Shown in pieces: positions 1-6,564 of a stretch of 41,253 nt of DNA. The stretch spans positions 1 through 41,253 of the forward strand of contig JAQUYA010000018.1 in NCBI GenBank assembly GCA_028692055.1, in the 5' to 3' direction. The DNA comes from Lachnospiraceae bacterium. Its GTDB lineage: Bacteria > Bacillota > Clostridia > Lachnospirales > Lachnospiraceae. Numbering within the stretch: the first letter of the stretch is position 1; every line of letters starts with the position of its first letter. The notes beneath the pieces were generated by a model, which worked only from the letters and a program-made list of their open reading frames with translations, was not told where the DNA came from and did not search any database. Both the position numbers and the translations under genes were made by a program.

Positions 1-34
1 GATGTCCGCAAAAATAGATAATTTTGCGGACATC
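1..34. terminator. Perfect inverted repeat, likely terminator after lexA
   Basis: Bases 1-13 and 22-34 form a perfect 13-bp stem (GATGTCCGCAAAA against its complement) around an 8-nt loop. On the plus strand it is followed by TTATTT. It lies 45 bases beyond the lexA stop, so it probably ends lexA transcription, but the bases that would carry the T-tract for that direction lie outside the window. Confidence 0.7.
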
Positions 35-79
35 TTATTTATAAGTAAATTATATTTTAAGAATCTGTATCAGGAACCA

Positions 80-697
80 TTAACGACATAAACGAAATAC
101 TCCAAAAACCTTACCCAGAATCTCAACCTGTTCTACAATAATAGGCTCCATGGTGTCATTTTCCGGTTGCAGGCGATAATGTCCGTTTTCTTTATAAAAG
201 GTCTTAACCGTAGCAGAATCATCAACCAAAGCTACTACCACATCTCCATTACGTGCAGTATTGCATCGTTCCACAAATATTTGATCACCACTTAAAATTC
301 CAGCATTAATCATGCTTTCACCTTTTACATTAAGTATAAATGTTTCCGCATTTGGTACCAGTTCAGCAGGAATAGGAAAGTAGCCCTCAATATTTTCCTG
401 TGCTAAAATTGGCTGCCCTGCAGCTACCTGTCCAACAATCGGAACGCTTGTCATTTCATGTCTGACCATTTGAAAACTGTCATCCATGATTTCAATAGCA
501 CGAGGTTTCGTAGGATCTCGCCTTATGTACCCATTCTTTTCCAATGTTTCCAAATGGGAGTGAACAGAAGAGGTTGATTTTAAATTAACCGCTTCACAAA
601 TCTCCCGAACAGCCGGCGGATAACCTCTCTTTAGTATTTCATCTTTGATATATTCTAATATTTCACTTTGCTTATTCGTGATTTTCCCATATGACAT
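80..697 (-). CDS. lexA: LexA SOS repressor
   Basis: Transcriptional repressor of the SOS regulon, which cleaves itself when stimulated by RecA filaments. The 205-residue length is typical. Residues 1-70 form the winged-helix DNA-binding domain, with the recognition region near 28-48 (REICEAVNLKSTSSVHSHL). The cleavage site is Ala93-Gly94 in VAAGQP. The catalytic pair is Ser128 in GESM and Lys165 in ATVKTF, so all autolysis residues are present. A strong AGGAGG ribosome site (plus-strand bases 708-713) supports the start. The gene is divergent from a LysM membrane protein, the same arrangement as lexA-yneA in Bacillus. LexA-like boxes lie between the two, so LexA probably represses both. Confidence 0.97.
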   Translation of the reverse strand: MSYGKITNKQSEILEYIKDEILKRGYPPAVREICEAVNLKSTSSVHSHLETLEKNGYIRRDPTKPRAIEIMDDSFQMVRHEMTSVPIVGQVAAGQPILAQENIEGYFPIPAELVPNAETFILNVKGESMINAGILSGDQIFVERCNTARNGDVVVALVDDSATVKTFYKENGHYRLQPENDTMEPIIVEQVEILGKVFGVFRLCR

Positions 698-761
698 AGA
701 TTGTTCCTCCTGGATTTTGTAAATAACTTAATATTAGTTTATCATACGGCAAAGTAAAAAG

Positions 762-788
762 CAAACATATATTCCAAATATTTGTTCG
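762..788. promoter_or_regulatory. Two adjacent LexA-box-like sites upstream of lexA
   Basis: Compared with the Firmicute LexA box CGAAC-N4-GTTCG, bases 762-775 (CAAACATATATTCC) match 7 of 10 half-site positions and bases 775-788 (CAAATATTTGTTCG) match 8 of 10, with an intact GTTCG right half. The two sites abut, and lie 65-91 bases upstream of the lexA start on its promoter side. LexA autoregulation through these sites is inferred from position and similarity. Confidence 0.6.
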
Positions 789-807
789 ATTTTTTGTGAT
801 TAAAGTA

Positions 808-836
808 TTGACATCAGAATATATGTTCGCTATAAT
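808..836 (+). promoter_or_regulatory. Consensus sigma-A promoter with a LexA box in its spacer
   Basis: TTGACA at 808-813 and TATAAT at 831-836 are separated by exactly 17 bases: a full-consensus vegetative promoter reading into the LysM gene. The spacer holds AGAATATATGTTCG (816-829), whose right half is a perfect LexA half site. A perfect promoter with an operator between its hexamers is the expected design of a strong, tightly repressed SOS gene. Further GTTCG motifs follow at 856-860 and 869-873. Confidence 0.8.
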
Positions 837-936
837 TCAAATATAAGAAACGTGTGTTCGTATCATACGTTCGATTTTTGATATGACACAACAAATAATT
901 AATGCTTATCCTTTATACATAGAAATGGAGAATGGT

Positions 937-1371
937 ATGATGGCAACTTATATATATGAAAACAGAAGCGTAAGAAATAATAATGCATCGGAGATATCTC
1001 AAAATCCATATATGAAAAGTGACCTTAGAATTAAAAATAACAAAATAAAACGTCAGAAGGAGCTTACAAAGCATATTGCATTAACACTTTGTACAATTTT
1101 AATTATATCCATTTTGGCAATTACTTTTGGAAGCTTTTTATCAAAGGCAAAAGATACGAATTCTGATGTTCCAACTTATAAATATTTTACCAGCATTCAA
1201 GTAAAGACCGGCGATTCCCTGTATTCAATTGCCAACGAATACATCGACCAGTCCATGCAATCTATGGATTCTTATATGAATGAAGTAATTCACATGAATT
1301 CTCTGGATAGTGATACCATACATGCAGGACAATATTTAATTGTTCCATATTATTCTACTGAATTTAAATAA
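937..1371 (+). CDS. YneA-like SOS cell-division inhibitor, LysM membrane protein
   Basis: Probably a DNA-damage-induced inhibitor of cell division. The frame opens at an ATG at 883, but that codon has no ribosome site. GGAG at 927-930 sits six bases before the ATG at 937, so I place the start there (144 residues). Counting from 937, residues 1-45 are polar and basic, about 46-68 form one membrane helix, and about 83-138 are an extracellular LysM domain (IQVKTGDSLYSIANEY to GQYLIVPY). One membrane helix plus LysM, divergent from lexA and behind a LexA-box promoter, is the architecture and position of B. subtilis YneA. Sequence similarity beyond LysM cannot be judged here, so the function is inferred from context. 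Confidence 0.75.
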   Translation: MMATYIYENRSVRNNNASEISQNPYMKSDLRIKNNKIKRQKELTKHIALTLCTILIISILAITFGSFLSKAKDTNSDVPTYKYFTSIQVKTGDSLYSIANEYIDQSMQSMDSYMNEVIHMNSLDSDTIHAGQYLIVPYYSTEFK

Positions 1372-1480
1372 ATCTAAATATTAAATATATAAATAAAATG
1401 AATTATTCAATTTAGGTGTTCCATTTATATCTTTCTATTTTTTAAAAAATATTGTAATATAAACATATATTTCTAAATAT

Positions 1481-1529
1481 TATGATGCAAGGGTCAAAAG
1501 GCATTTGAACTTTTGCCCCTAACATCATA
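1481..1529. repeat. Two-tier inverted repeat before the response regulator gene
   Basis: The outer arms TATGATG (1481-1487) and CATCATA (1523-1529) pair perfectly. The inner arms AGGGTCAAAAG (1490-1500) and CTTTTGCCCCT (1510-1520) pair with one mismatch around a 9-nt loop. No T-tract follows, so it is not a textbook terminator. It ends about 15 bases before the ribosome site of the next gene. It could be a terminator for the LysM gene, a leader structure, or a dispersed palindromic repeat. Confidence 0.6.
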
Positions 1530-1559
1530 TTATACAATTATTATGGAGAAGGAAAATAT

Positions 1560-2309
1560 ATGTATACAATACTTTCAGTGGATGATGACAAATTAATAAG
1601 GGAATTGATCAGAAATACACTACAGGAAAAATATTCCGTGTTGGATATGGAATCTCCAGAAGAAGCTATCTCTTATTTAAAAAATAACCAGGTGGATTTA
1701 TTACTATTAGATTTTGAAATGCCTGAAATGACAGGTTTGGAATGTTATCGGGAAATAAAAAAATTAAGTATTGCAAAAGATATGCCGGTTCTTTTTGTCA
1801 CAAGTGTTTCCGACGGAAACCGAGTTATAGAATGTATTAGGGAGGGTTCCAGTGGATATATATTAAAACCGATTGACACCTGCCTATTATTATCTGAAAT
1901 TGAAAAGGCATTAAAATATAAAGCACCAGTGAATTTTTTTGAAAAAAGAGTATATGCAATTGATGATTCTAAATTAGGACTAGCCACAATAAAGAATGCA
2001 ATTGAAGATGTATGTGATTTAACATTAGAAACCTCTCCACATGATGCCTTACGCTTTCTTTCTTTGAATAAAGTAGATTTGATTCTATTAGACTACGAAA
2101 TGCCCCATATGAATGGTTTGGAAACTTTACAGGCCTTAAGAGCTTCCGGAATGAATAAAGATACTCCAATTTATTTCATAACAGCATTAACAGACGCAAA
2201 AAAAATCAAAGAATGTATTAGGGCAGGTGCAGATGACTATATCATCAAGCCTATTGATAAGGAATTATTGCAAAAAAGAGTGTTGGAGCGGTTAAATCAA
2301 TTTTTCTAA
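1560..2309 (+). CDS. Tandem-receiver response regulator without output domain
   Basis: This 249-residue protein consists of two complete receiver (REC) domains and nothing else. Domain 1 (about 3-120) has acidic residues Asp8 and Asp9, phosphoacceptor Asp51 (LLLLDFEMPEM), Thr81 and Lys103 (ILKPID). Domain 2 (about 130-249) has Asp135 and Asp136, Asp178 (LLDYEMPHM), Thr208 and Lys230 (IIKPID). Both phosphorylation sites look functional. No DNA-binding, enzymatic or histidine-phosphotransfer domain is present, and no histidine kinase lies nearby, so it is an orphan. It probably acts by protein-protein interaction or as a phosphate relay or sink. GGAGAAGG upstream of the ATG supports the start, and a terminator follows directly. 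Confidence 0.88.
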   Translation: MYTILSVDDDKLIRELIRNTLQEKYSVLDMESPEEAISYLKNNQVDLLLLDFEMPEMTGLECYREIKKLSIAKDMPVLFVTSVSDGNRVIECIREGSSGYILKPIDTCLLLSEIEKALKYKAPVNFFEKRVYAIDDSKLGLATIKNAIEDVCDLTLETSPHDALRFLSLNKVDLILLDYEMPHMNGLETLQALRASGMNKDTPIYFITALTDAKKIKECIRAGADDYIIKPIDKELLQKRVLERLNQFF

Positions 2310-2338
2310 AGTGTATTAAATTTAGTACACTTTTATTT
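2309..2338 (+). terminator. Intrinsic terminator after the tandem-receiver gene
   Basis: AAGTGTA and TACACTT form a short AT-rich stem around TTAAATTTAG, followed by a T-rich tract (TTTTATTTTC). It begins at the stop codon of the response regulator gene. Confidence 0.75.
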
Positions 2339-2352
2339 TCATTTATATCCTG

Positions 2353-2381
2353 TTGACGCCATAAATGATACATAATATAAT
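2353..2381 (+). promoter_or_regulatory. Near-consensus sigma-A promoter
   Basis: TTGACG (2353-2358) and TATAAT (2376-2381) are 17 bases apart, upstream of the 134-residue protein. The untranslated leader contains a 6-bp inverted repeat, AATACG (2409-2414) and CGTATT (2422-2427), just before the ribosome site. Confidence 0.75.
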
Positions 2382-2456
2382 TATCTTACGATTTATTAAT
2401 GCATTACAAATACGTGATAGTCGTATTATCTATTACGCAAGGAGGGCTATATTATT

Positions 2457-2861
2457 ATGCAGAGAACAGAAGGCTGCTTTAAAATTTGGACGGATGAGAA
2501 TAGTGATAGAAGAATTATTTATTCTATAGGTAATGGTGTAGCGAGAGCACACGAAGTTGAATGGTTATACAAGAACCTTTGCGAAATGACTTCAAATTGG
2601 CATGATAGTTCATGGGCTTATGTTGCATTTATCGAAAAGTTAGAGCAGGTTAGTCCAAAAGGAAGTACCCGGTACATCAAACTACATGAAACCCTGTCGG
2701 AAAATAACTGTAAATATATCGCCTATGTTGAAGGCAATTCATATGAGGTTTCCGTGCAGGCTGCAAGACATAAAGAAGCTTCTAATACACCAGGTACAAC
2801 CAATAAATACTTTACTACTGTAGATGAGGCATTGGAGTGGTTAAAAGAAAAAGGGTTTTAG
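2457..2861 (+). CDS. Small soluble protein of unknown function, possibly SpoIIAA/STAS-like
   Basis: This 134-residue protein has no signal peptide or membrane segment. I do not recognise a named family with confidence. The C-terminal pattern, an aromatic pair, a short acidic stretch and then ALEWLKEKGF, is reminiscent of SpoIIAA-like/STAS-SEC14 proteins, in which a final helix carries 'eAleWL'. That is a weak resemblance. A GGAGGG ribosome site lies before the ATG. The gene is monocistronic, with a near-consensus promoter upstream and a strong hairpin terminator downstream. This suggests steady, substantial expression, although it has no clear partner nearby. Confidence 0.65.
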   Translation: MQRTEGCFKIWTDENSDRRIIYSIGNGVARAHEVEWLYKNLCEMTSNWHDSSWAYVAFIEKLEQVSPKGSTRYIKLHETLSENNCKYIAYVEGNSYEVSVQAARHKEASNTPGTTNKYFTTVDEALEWLKEKGF

Positions 2862-2873
2862 AAATTGATTTAA

Positions 2874-2908
2874 AAAAGCTTAGAGATTATTACACATCTC
2901 TAAGCTTT
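2874..2908. terminator. Bidirectional terminator shared by convergent genes
   Basis: AAAGCTTAGAGAT pairs perfectly with ATCTCTAAGCTTT around an 8-nt loop. It follows the 134-residue gene on the plus strand. It also overlaps the last codons and stop of the recombinase gene on the minus strand, so part of the recombinase coding sequence is a terminator arm. Confidence 0.8.
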
Positions 2909-3936
2909 ACTATTCTGGCTGCTTTTCTGCGGTTACTGTCTTCCATAGCAGCATAATGCTTCTTCGTCGTATTTACATCCTTATGGCCTAAAACATCCGC
3001 AACCAGATAAATGTCACCCGTCTCCTGATAAAGTGTCGTACCATAGGTACTACGCAATTTATGTGGTGTAATTTTCTTTAGGTTCGTCACTAAACTTGCA
3101 TATTTTTTTACCAGATTTTCAACCGCACGTACTGTAATTCGTCGGTTCTGCATGGACAGAAACAGTGCATTTTCATGACCAGAAAGAGGAACGATATGAT
3201 GACGTTGTTTTAAATAATCCAAGAGAGCAGCTTCCACCTCCGACCCAAAATAAACAATGGTTTCATAACCACCTTTTCGGTGAATTTTAATTCCATTAGT
3301 GTTAAAATCGACATCTGTAATATCTAAACCAACACATTCGGAAACACGAATTCCCGTCCCCAGCAAAAGAGTTAATAATGCCAAATCGCGTACCTTTGTT
3401 TTATTATGATATCTTGTCTGGCTCTGGGTTAATTTCGTACCTTCCTCCACCTGATCCAATAAAGTAACAACCTCGTTTGCTTCCAATCGAACAATTTCTT
3501 TTTGATGTAATTTCGGTAATGGAACTAAAACCGCGGGATTATTCTTAATTAATTCATTACAATAATAAAAGTTATAAAAAGTTCTTAATGAAGCCAGCTT
3601 TCTTGTTTTTCCACGTTCGTCATTGGTTATTTTTTTTCCATCTTTTATATATAGGTTTAAATATTCGGAATATTCAACAATATCTTCCCTCTCTAACTGG
3701 TCTAAAAGAGAGAGTGGAAAATCCACAATATCCATTTTACGATATACACCATTGGTTTGATGTAAAAAATCAAAAAAAACATGCAAATCATAGGCATATG
3801 CAATTCTAGTTCGAGACGAAGTGGTATCTTGAATACCCCTAAAAAATTGTTTGCAAAAAGGTGGAAGAGTAGCAAGCAATTCGCGTAATTTTAATATATT
3901 TTTTTGATCTATCTGTTCACTATAGGATTCTGCCAT
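2890..3936 (-). CDS. Tyrosine recombinase, XerC/XerD type
   Basis: Site-specific DNA recombinase of the phage-integrase family. The frame opens at 3972, but that codon has no ribosome site. The ATG at 3936 is preceded by AGAGGT, giving 348 residues. In the numbering from 3972, residues 40-160 are the SAM-like core-binding domain. The catalytic set is complete: Arg209 (GTGIRVSE), Lys233 (HRKGG), His304 and Arg307 (PHKLRST), His330 (LGHKD) and Tyr340 (KHY). It is somewhat longer than XerC or XerD (about 300) and close to the single-recombinase XerS type (about 356). Chromosome-dimer resolution is therefore possible, but the target site is not visible. No phage or transposon genes are adjacent, which argues against a mobile-element integrase. 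Confidence 0.88.
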   Translation of the reverse strand: MAESYSEQIDQKNILKLRELLATLPPFCKQFFRGIQDTTSSRTRIAYAYDLHVFFDFLHQTNGVYRKMDIVDFPLSLLDQLEREDIVEYSEYLNLYIKDGKKITNDERGKTRKLASLRTFYNFYYCNELIKNNPAVLVPLPKLHQKEIVRLEANEVVTLLDQVEEGTKLTQSQTRYHNKTKVRDLALLTLLLGTGIRVSECVGLDITDVDFNTNGIKIHRKGGYETIVYFGSEVEAALLDYLKQRHHIVPLSGHENALFLSMQNRRITVRAVENLVKKYASLVTNLKKITPHKLRSTYGTTLYQETGDIYLVADVLGHKDVNTTKKHYAAMEDSNRRKAARIVKLRDV

Positions 3937-4017
3937 AAAATGCTTACCTCTGATTTTATTTTTTTGATACATATTTTCTGTTCATATAGTATAGTACTGT
4001 TTGCGTATAATTAAATG

Positions 4018-4755
4018 TCATAAAAATTTATTTCCTAAATACGGTGGCCAGCTTTCCATTTTAGAACGTACGATTGCAGTAAACATTCTTTCTTTTACAC
4101 CAGGATTTTCTTCGGTTAGTTTTTTCAAAAGTTCTTTTGCATATTCACGCTTTGTATAGCCATCTACAGGGCAGGGACTTTTGGCAACCGGCAGGTTGTT
4201 TTTATTTACAAAGCCAATAATATCCATCTCATTCATATAAATCAAAGGTCTGATAACTGTGATTTCTGTCCTGTCTAAATATGTCTTAGGTGAAAAGGTA
4301 TGGAAACGTCCTTCATAAATAAGCGAAAGCAGCATTGTTTCAACCACATCATCTTTATGATGCGCATAAGCTACTTTATTACAGCCCAATTCCTTTATTT
4401 TTTCGTTTAGTGCTCCTTTGCGCATCTTCGCACAGAGAGAGCAGGGATTCGATTCTTTTCGATCCTCAAATACAATTTGTGCAATTTCTGTTTCTATAAT
4501 ATAATAGGGAACCTCTAATTCTTCACATAATTTTTTGATTTTTTCCAAATCTAAATTTTTGAATCCCAAATCAACGGTAACTGCATATATATCAAATTTT
4601 TTGGGATAAAATCGTTTTAATGCATTTAATGCACACAATAGAGTAAGACTGTCTTTACCACCAGATATGCCAATTGCAATTTTATCTCCATCTTCAATTA
4701 AAGCATAATCATCAATTGCTTTTCTTGTATAGCTTAAAAGTTGTTGTAACTTCAT
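4018..4755 (-). CDS. TtcA-family tRNA 2-thiocytidine synthetase
   Basis: PP-loop ATPase, probably thiolating cytidine 32 of tRNA. The frame opens at 4842, but GGAG lies eight bases before the ATG at 4755. A TATAAT at 4834-4839 on the minus strand would also put the transcript start inside the longer frame. I therefore use 4755, giving 245 residues beginning MKLQQLL. In the long numbering, the PP-loop is Ser60-Ser65 (SGGKDS). Cys134 and Cys137 (CSLC) and Cys224 (SPCPVDG) would supply three ligands for a 4Fe-4S cluster, as in TtcA. AYAHHKDD is the family's second nucleotide motif. Relatives such as TtuA/Ncs6 act on uridine, but the CxxC-plus-C pattern and length fit TtcA best. Confidence 0.88.
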   Translation of the reverse strand: MKLQQLLSYTRKAIDDYALIEDGDKIAIGISGGKDSLTLLCALNALKRFYPKKFDIYAVTVDLGFKNLDLEKIKKLCEELEVPYYIIETEIAQIVFEDRKESNPCSLCAKMRKGALNEKIKELGCNKVAYAHHKDDVVETMLLSLIYEGRFHTFSPKTYLDRTEITVIRPLIYMNEMDIIGFVNKNNLPVAKSPCPVDGYTKREYAKELLKKLTEENPGVKERMFTAIVRSKMESWPPYLGNKFL

Positions 4756-4833
4756 ATTCATAACTCCAATCTGTCGACTTTCGTAGATATATCTTTTATC
4801 CATAGATATTTTGGTATCTAAGTTTACTTTTTT

Positions 4834-4839
4834 ATTATA
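4834..4839 (-). promoter_or_regulatory. Candidate -10 element for the TtcA-family gene
   Basis: The minus strand reads TATAAT here, 78 bases upstream of the preferred start at 4755. No good -35 hexamer is visible at the usual distance. Its main value is that it favours the shorter reading of the protein. Confidence 0.35.
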
Positions 4840-4902
4840 CAATTTTTTTATTCAAAATTCATCCTATTTTTAGAATAAGGCTATTAAATAAGTAAAGATA
4901 TA

Positions 4903-4911
4903 TGATATAAT
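4903..4911 (+). promoter_or_regulatory. Candidate extended -10 promoter for the AI-2E gene
   Basis: TGA-TATAAT fits the extended -10 form TGN-TATAAT and overlaps the first copy of the 33-bp repeat. No good -35 is present. The second repeat copy carries a weaker TGA-CATAAT at 5013-5021. Confidence 0.45.
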
Positions 4912-5049
4912 GAGCATTAGTGAGCTGGAGCAAGCGCTGCTTGTTCAAAGCGAACGGCGAATGGTTGTCACGATAGCTGCAACGCAACGATAAACGCTGA
5001 AAGCGTGAATCGTGACATAATGAGCATTAGTGAGTTAGAGCAAGCGCAG
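4907..5049 (+). repeat. Pair of 33-bp direct repeats flanking a palindromic segment
   Basis: Bases 4907-4939 and 5017-5049 are 33-bp direct copies differing at three positions, 110 bases apart. Each begins ATAATGAGCATTAGTGAG. Between them TGTCACGAT (4966-4974) and ATCGTGACA (5009-5017) form a perfect 9-bp inverted repeat that encloses a hairpin, ACGCT-GAA-AGCGT (4994-5006). This fills the otherwise empty stretch of about 330 bases between the TtcA-family and AI-2E genes. It looks like a duplicated or dispersed intergenic element. Confidence 0.8.
4910..4993 (+). other. Micro-ORF in repeat copy 1 (27 codons)
   Basis: An open frame starts MSISELEQALL and ends at TAA 4991-4993. There is no ribosome site. 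Its ATG overlaps the possible -10 box, so a transcript from that promoter would not include it. It is listed because repeat copy 2 opens with the same nine codons. Translation is unproven. Confidence 0.2.
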
Positions 5050-5079
5050 TATGAATGCATCATAAATAGAGGAGCGTAA
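5020..5079 (+). other. Micro-ORF in repeat copy 2 (19 codons), possible leader peptide
   Basis: An open frame beginning MSISELEQAQY ends at TAA 5077-5079, five bases before the AI-2E ATG. The ribosome site for that gene (GGAG 5071-5074) lies inside this frame, so translating it could affect initiation downstream. It has no good ribosome site of its own. Confidence 0.25.
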
Positions 5080-5084
5080 TCGTC

Positions 5085-6410
5085 ATGAAATATCGTTGGG
5101 ACAAAAAATATTTATATTGGGGTATAACAACCTTCGCAGTAGTAGTAGCATCTGTTTGTTTTTACTATTTACTATTTCATGGTTCGACATTCTCAAAGAG
5201 TTTTCGTAATTTGGTTTCCATTACCATGCCGATTATTGATGGTTTAGTAGTAGCTTATTTATTAACACCCGTTATGAACATGATAGAAAATAAATGTATC
5301 ATTCCTTTATGGCACGCAATGAAACTTGATTTAAATGACTCCGGTAAGAAAAAAATCCGCTTTTTTTCCATTATTCTGACACTCATAGTGGTATGTACCC
5401 TGATTTATGGTTTCTTTTCCATGGTTATTCCACAGTTAATTAAAAGTGTGCAAAGCATTATTCTGCAATTTCCAATCTATATTAATAACTTCAGCATTTG
5501 GATTACTAAGCTTTTATCGGACAATCCTGATATTGAAAGCTTTGCGAATGATATGTTAAATCAATACTCTGCAGATATTGAAAAATGGCTCAATCAGAGT
5601 TTGTTACCACAAATGAATACACTTTTAAAATCTTTATCATTAAGCTTATTGAGTTTTGTGAAGTCCCTTTGGAACTTAATCATTGGATTTATAATATCAA
5701 TTTATTTGTTAAGCAGCAAAGAATTGTTCAGTGGCCAATGCAAGAAGGTCGTGTATGCTTTTTTTGAAACCAAAACTGCAAATTCCATTATTGATAATTT
5801 ACGTTATATTCATAAAACATTTAGTGGTTTCCTCGGTGGAAAAATATTGGATTCTATTATTATTGGAATTATTTGTTTTGTTTGTACCAGCTTTATCGGA
5901 ACTCCTTATCCGGTACTGATAAGTGTAATTGTCGGCGTTACTAATATTATTCCTTTTTTTGGACCTTATATTGGTGCAGTACCAAGTGCAATACTAATTT
6001 TATTGGTAAATCCATTACAATGCTTATATTTTATTATTTTTATCCTGATTCTGCAGCAGTTTGATGGGAATTTCCTGGGACCGAAGATTCTTGGTAATTC
6101 TACCGGAATGTCTGGTTTTTGGGTAATCTTTGCAATTACCTTATTTGGGGGACTTTGGGGTGTCTTTGGAATGTTAATAGGGGTGCCAACATTTGCAGTG
6201 CTTTTAACAGGATTTAAAGCTGTTTGCAACCATATGCTCACCAAGAAGGGACTCAGTACAACTACATCTTTATATACAGAAGTGCATGAGATATGTGGAA
6301 GCGAATTCATTGCAAAGGATTCCGCTATTAAAAAAGAAGAAAATAGAAAAAGTATACTTTATTTCATTAAACAATTAATCAAAAAATTATTTGATAAGAA
6401 AAACAAGTAA
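5085..6410 (+). CDS. AI-2E family transporter (UPF0118 type) membrane protein
   Basis: Polytopic inner-membrane protein of the AI-2E transporter family, whose characterised members export AI-2 or act as Na+/H+ antiporters. The substrate here cannot be told. The 441 residues include hydrophobic segments near 10-30, 45-65, 90-115, 190-210, 255-285, 290-315 and 340-375. A polar region at about 120-185 lies between the third and fourth helices. The glycine/proline-rich stretch GPYIGAVPSAILILL followed by GNFLGPKILG is the most characteristic family motif. The tail (about 385-441) is basic and cytoplasmic. GGAG ten bases before the ATG supports the start. The gene is monocistronic and preceded by an unusual repeat region. 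Confidence 0.85.
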   Translation: MKYRWDKKYLYWGITTFAVVVASVCFYYLLFHGSTFSKSFRNLVSITMPIIDGLVVAYLLTPVMNMIENKCIIPLWHAMKLDLNDSGKKKIRFFSIILTLIVVCTLIYGFFSMVIPQLIKSVQSIILQFPIYINNFSIWITKLLSDNPDIESFANDMLNQYSADIEKWLNQSLLPQMNTLLKSLSLSLLSFVKSLWNLIIGFIISIYLLSSKELFSGQCKKVVYAFFETKTANSIIDNLRYIHKTFSGFLGGKILDSIIIGIICFVCTSFIGTPYPVLISVIVGVTNIIPFFGPYIGAVPSAILILLVNPLQCLYFIIFILILQQFDGNFLGPKILGNSTGMSGFWVIFAITLFGGLWGVFGMLIGVPTFAVLLTGFKAVCNHMLTKKGLSTTTSLYTEVHEICGSEFIAKDSAIKKEENRKSILYFIKQLIKKLFDKKNK

Positions 6411-6418
6411 TTCCAGGC

Positions 6419-6456
6419 GTTACTATTCGTTAAACTTGTCTTTTGCGAATAGTAAC
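6419..6456. repeat. 11-bp perfect inverted repeat after the AI-2E gene
   Basis: GTTACTATTCG (6419-6429) pairs perfectly with CGAATAGTAAC (6446-6456) around a 16-nt loop. No T-tract follows, and a proper terminator stands 40 bases further on. It may be a dispersed palindromic repeat or an mRNA 3'-end stabiliser. Confidence 0.6.
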
Positions 6457-6496
6457 ATTAGACTCTTATTCTTATTAAATCCGTTTAAACAACATA

Positions 6497-6542
6497 AAAA
6501 TAACTTCTATGAAAATAATATAAAACATAGAAGTTATTTTTT
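6497..6542. terminator. Strong bidirectional terminator between convergent genes
   Basis: AAAATAACTTCTATG (6497-6511) and its exact complement (6526-6540) form a 15-bp stem with a 14-nt loop, flanked by A-rich and T-rich sequence. It separates the AI-2E gene (plus) from the cytidylate-kinase-like gene (minus) and can serve both. Confidence 0.85.
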
Positions 6543-6564
6543 AATTGCTTTTAATTATTTTATT

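Noticed and set aside
851..873. A fourth LexA box in the LysM gene leader
   Set aside because: Two GTTCG half sites occur, but neither has a matching left half at the right distance, so I list them only as isolated motifs.
883..936. Upstream ATG at 883 as the start of the LysM protein
   Set aside because: There is no Shine-Dalgarno sequence before it, whereas the ATG at 937 has GGAG at ideal spacing.
2890..3936. Prophage or integrative element suggested by the tyrosine recombinase
   Set aside because: No capsid, replication, conjugation or excisionase genes, no tRNA and no attachment-site repeats occur nearby. The neighbours are ordinary chromosomal genes.
5966..6310. 114-codon open frame on the minus strand inside the AI-2E gene
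   Set aside because: It has no ribosome site or recognisable domain and lies entirely opposite a clear membrane-protein gene.
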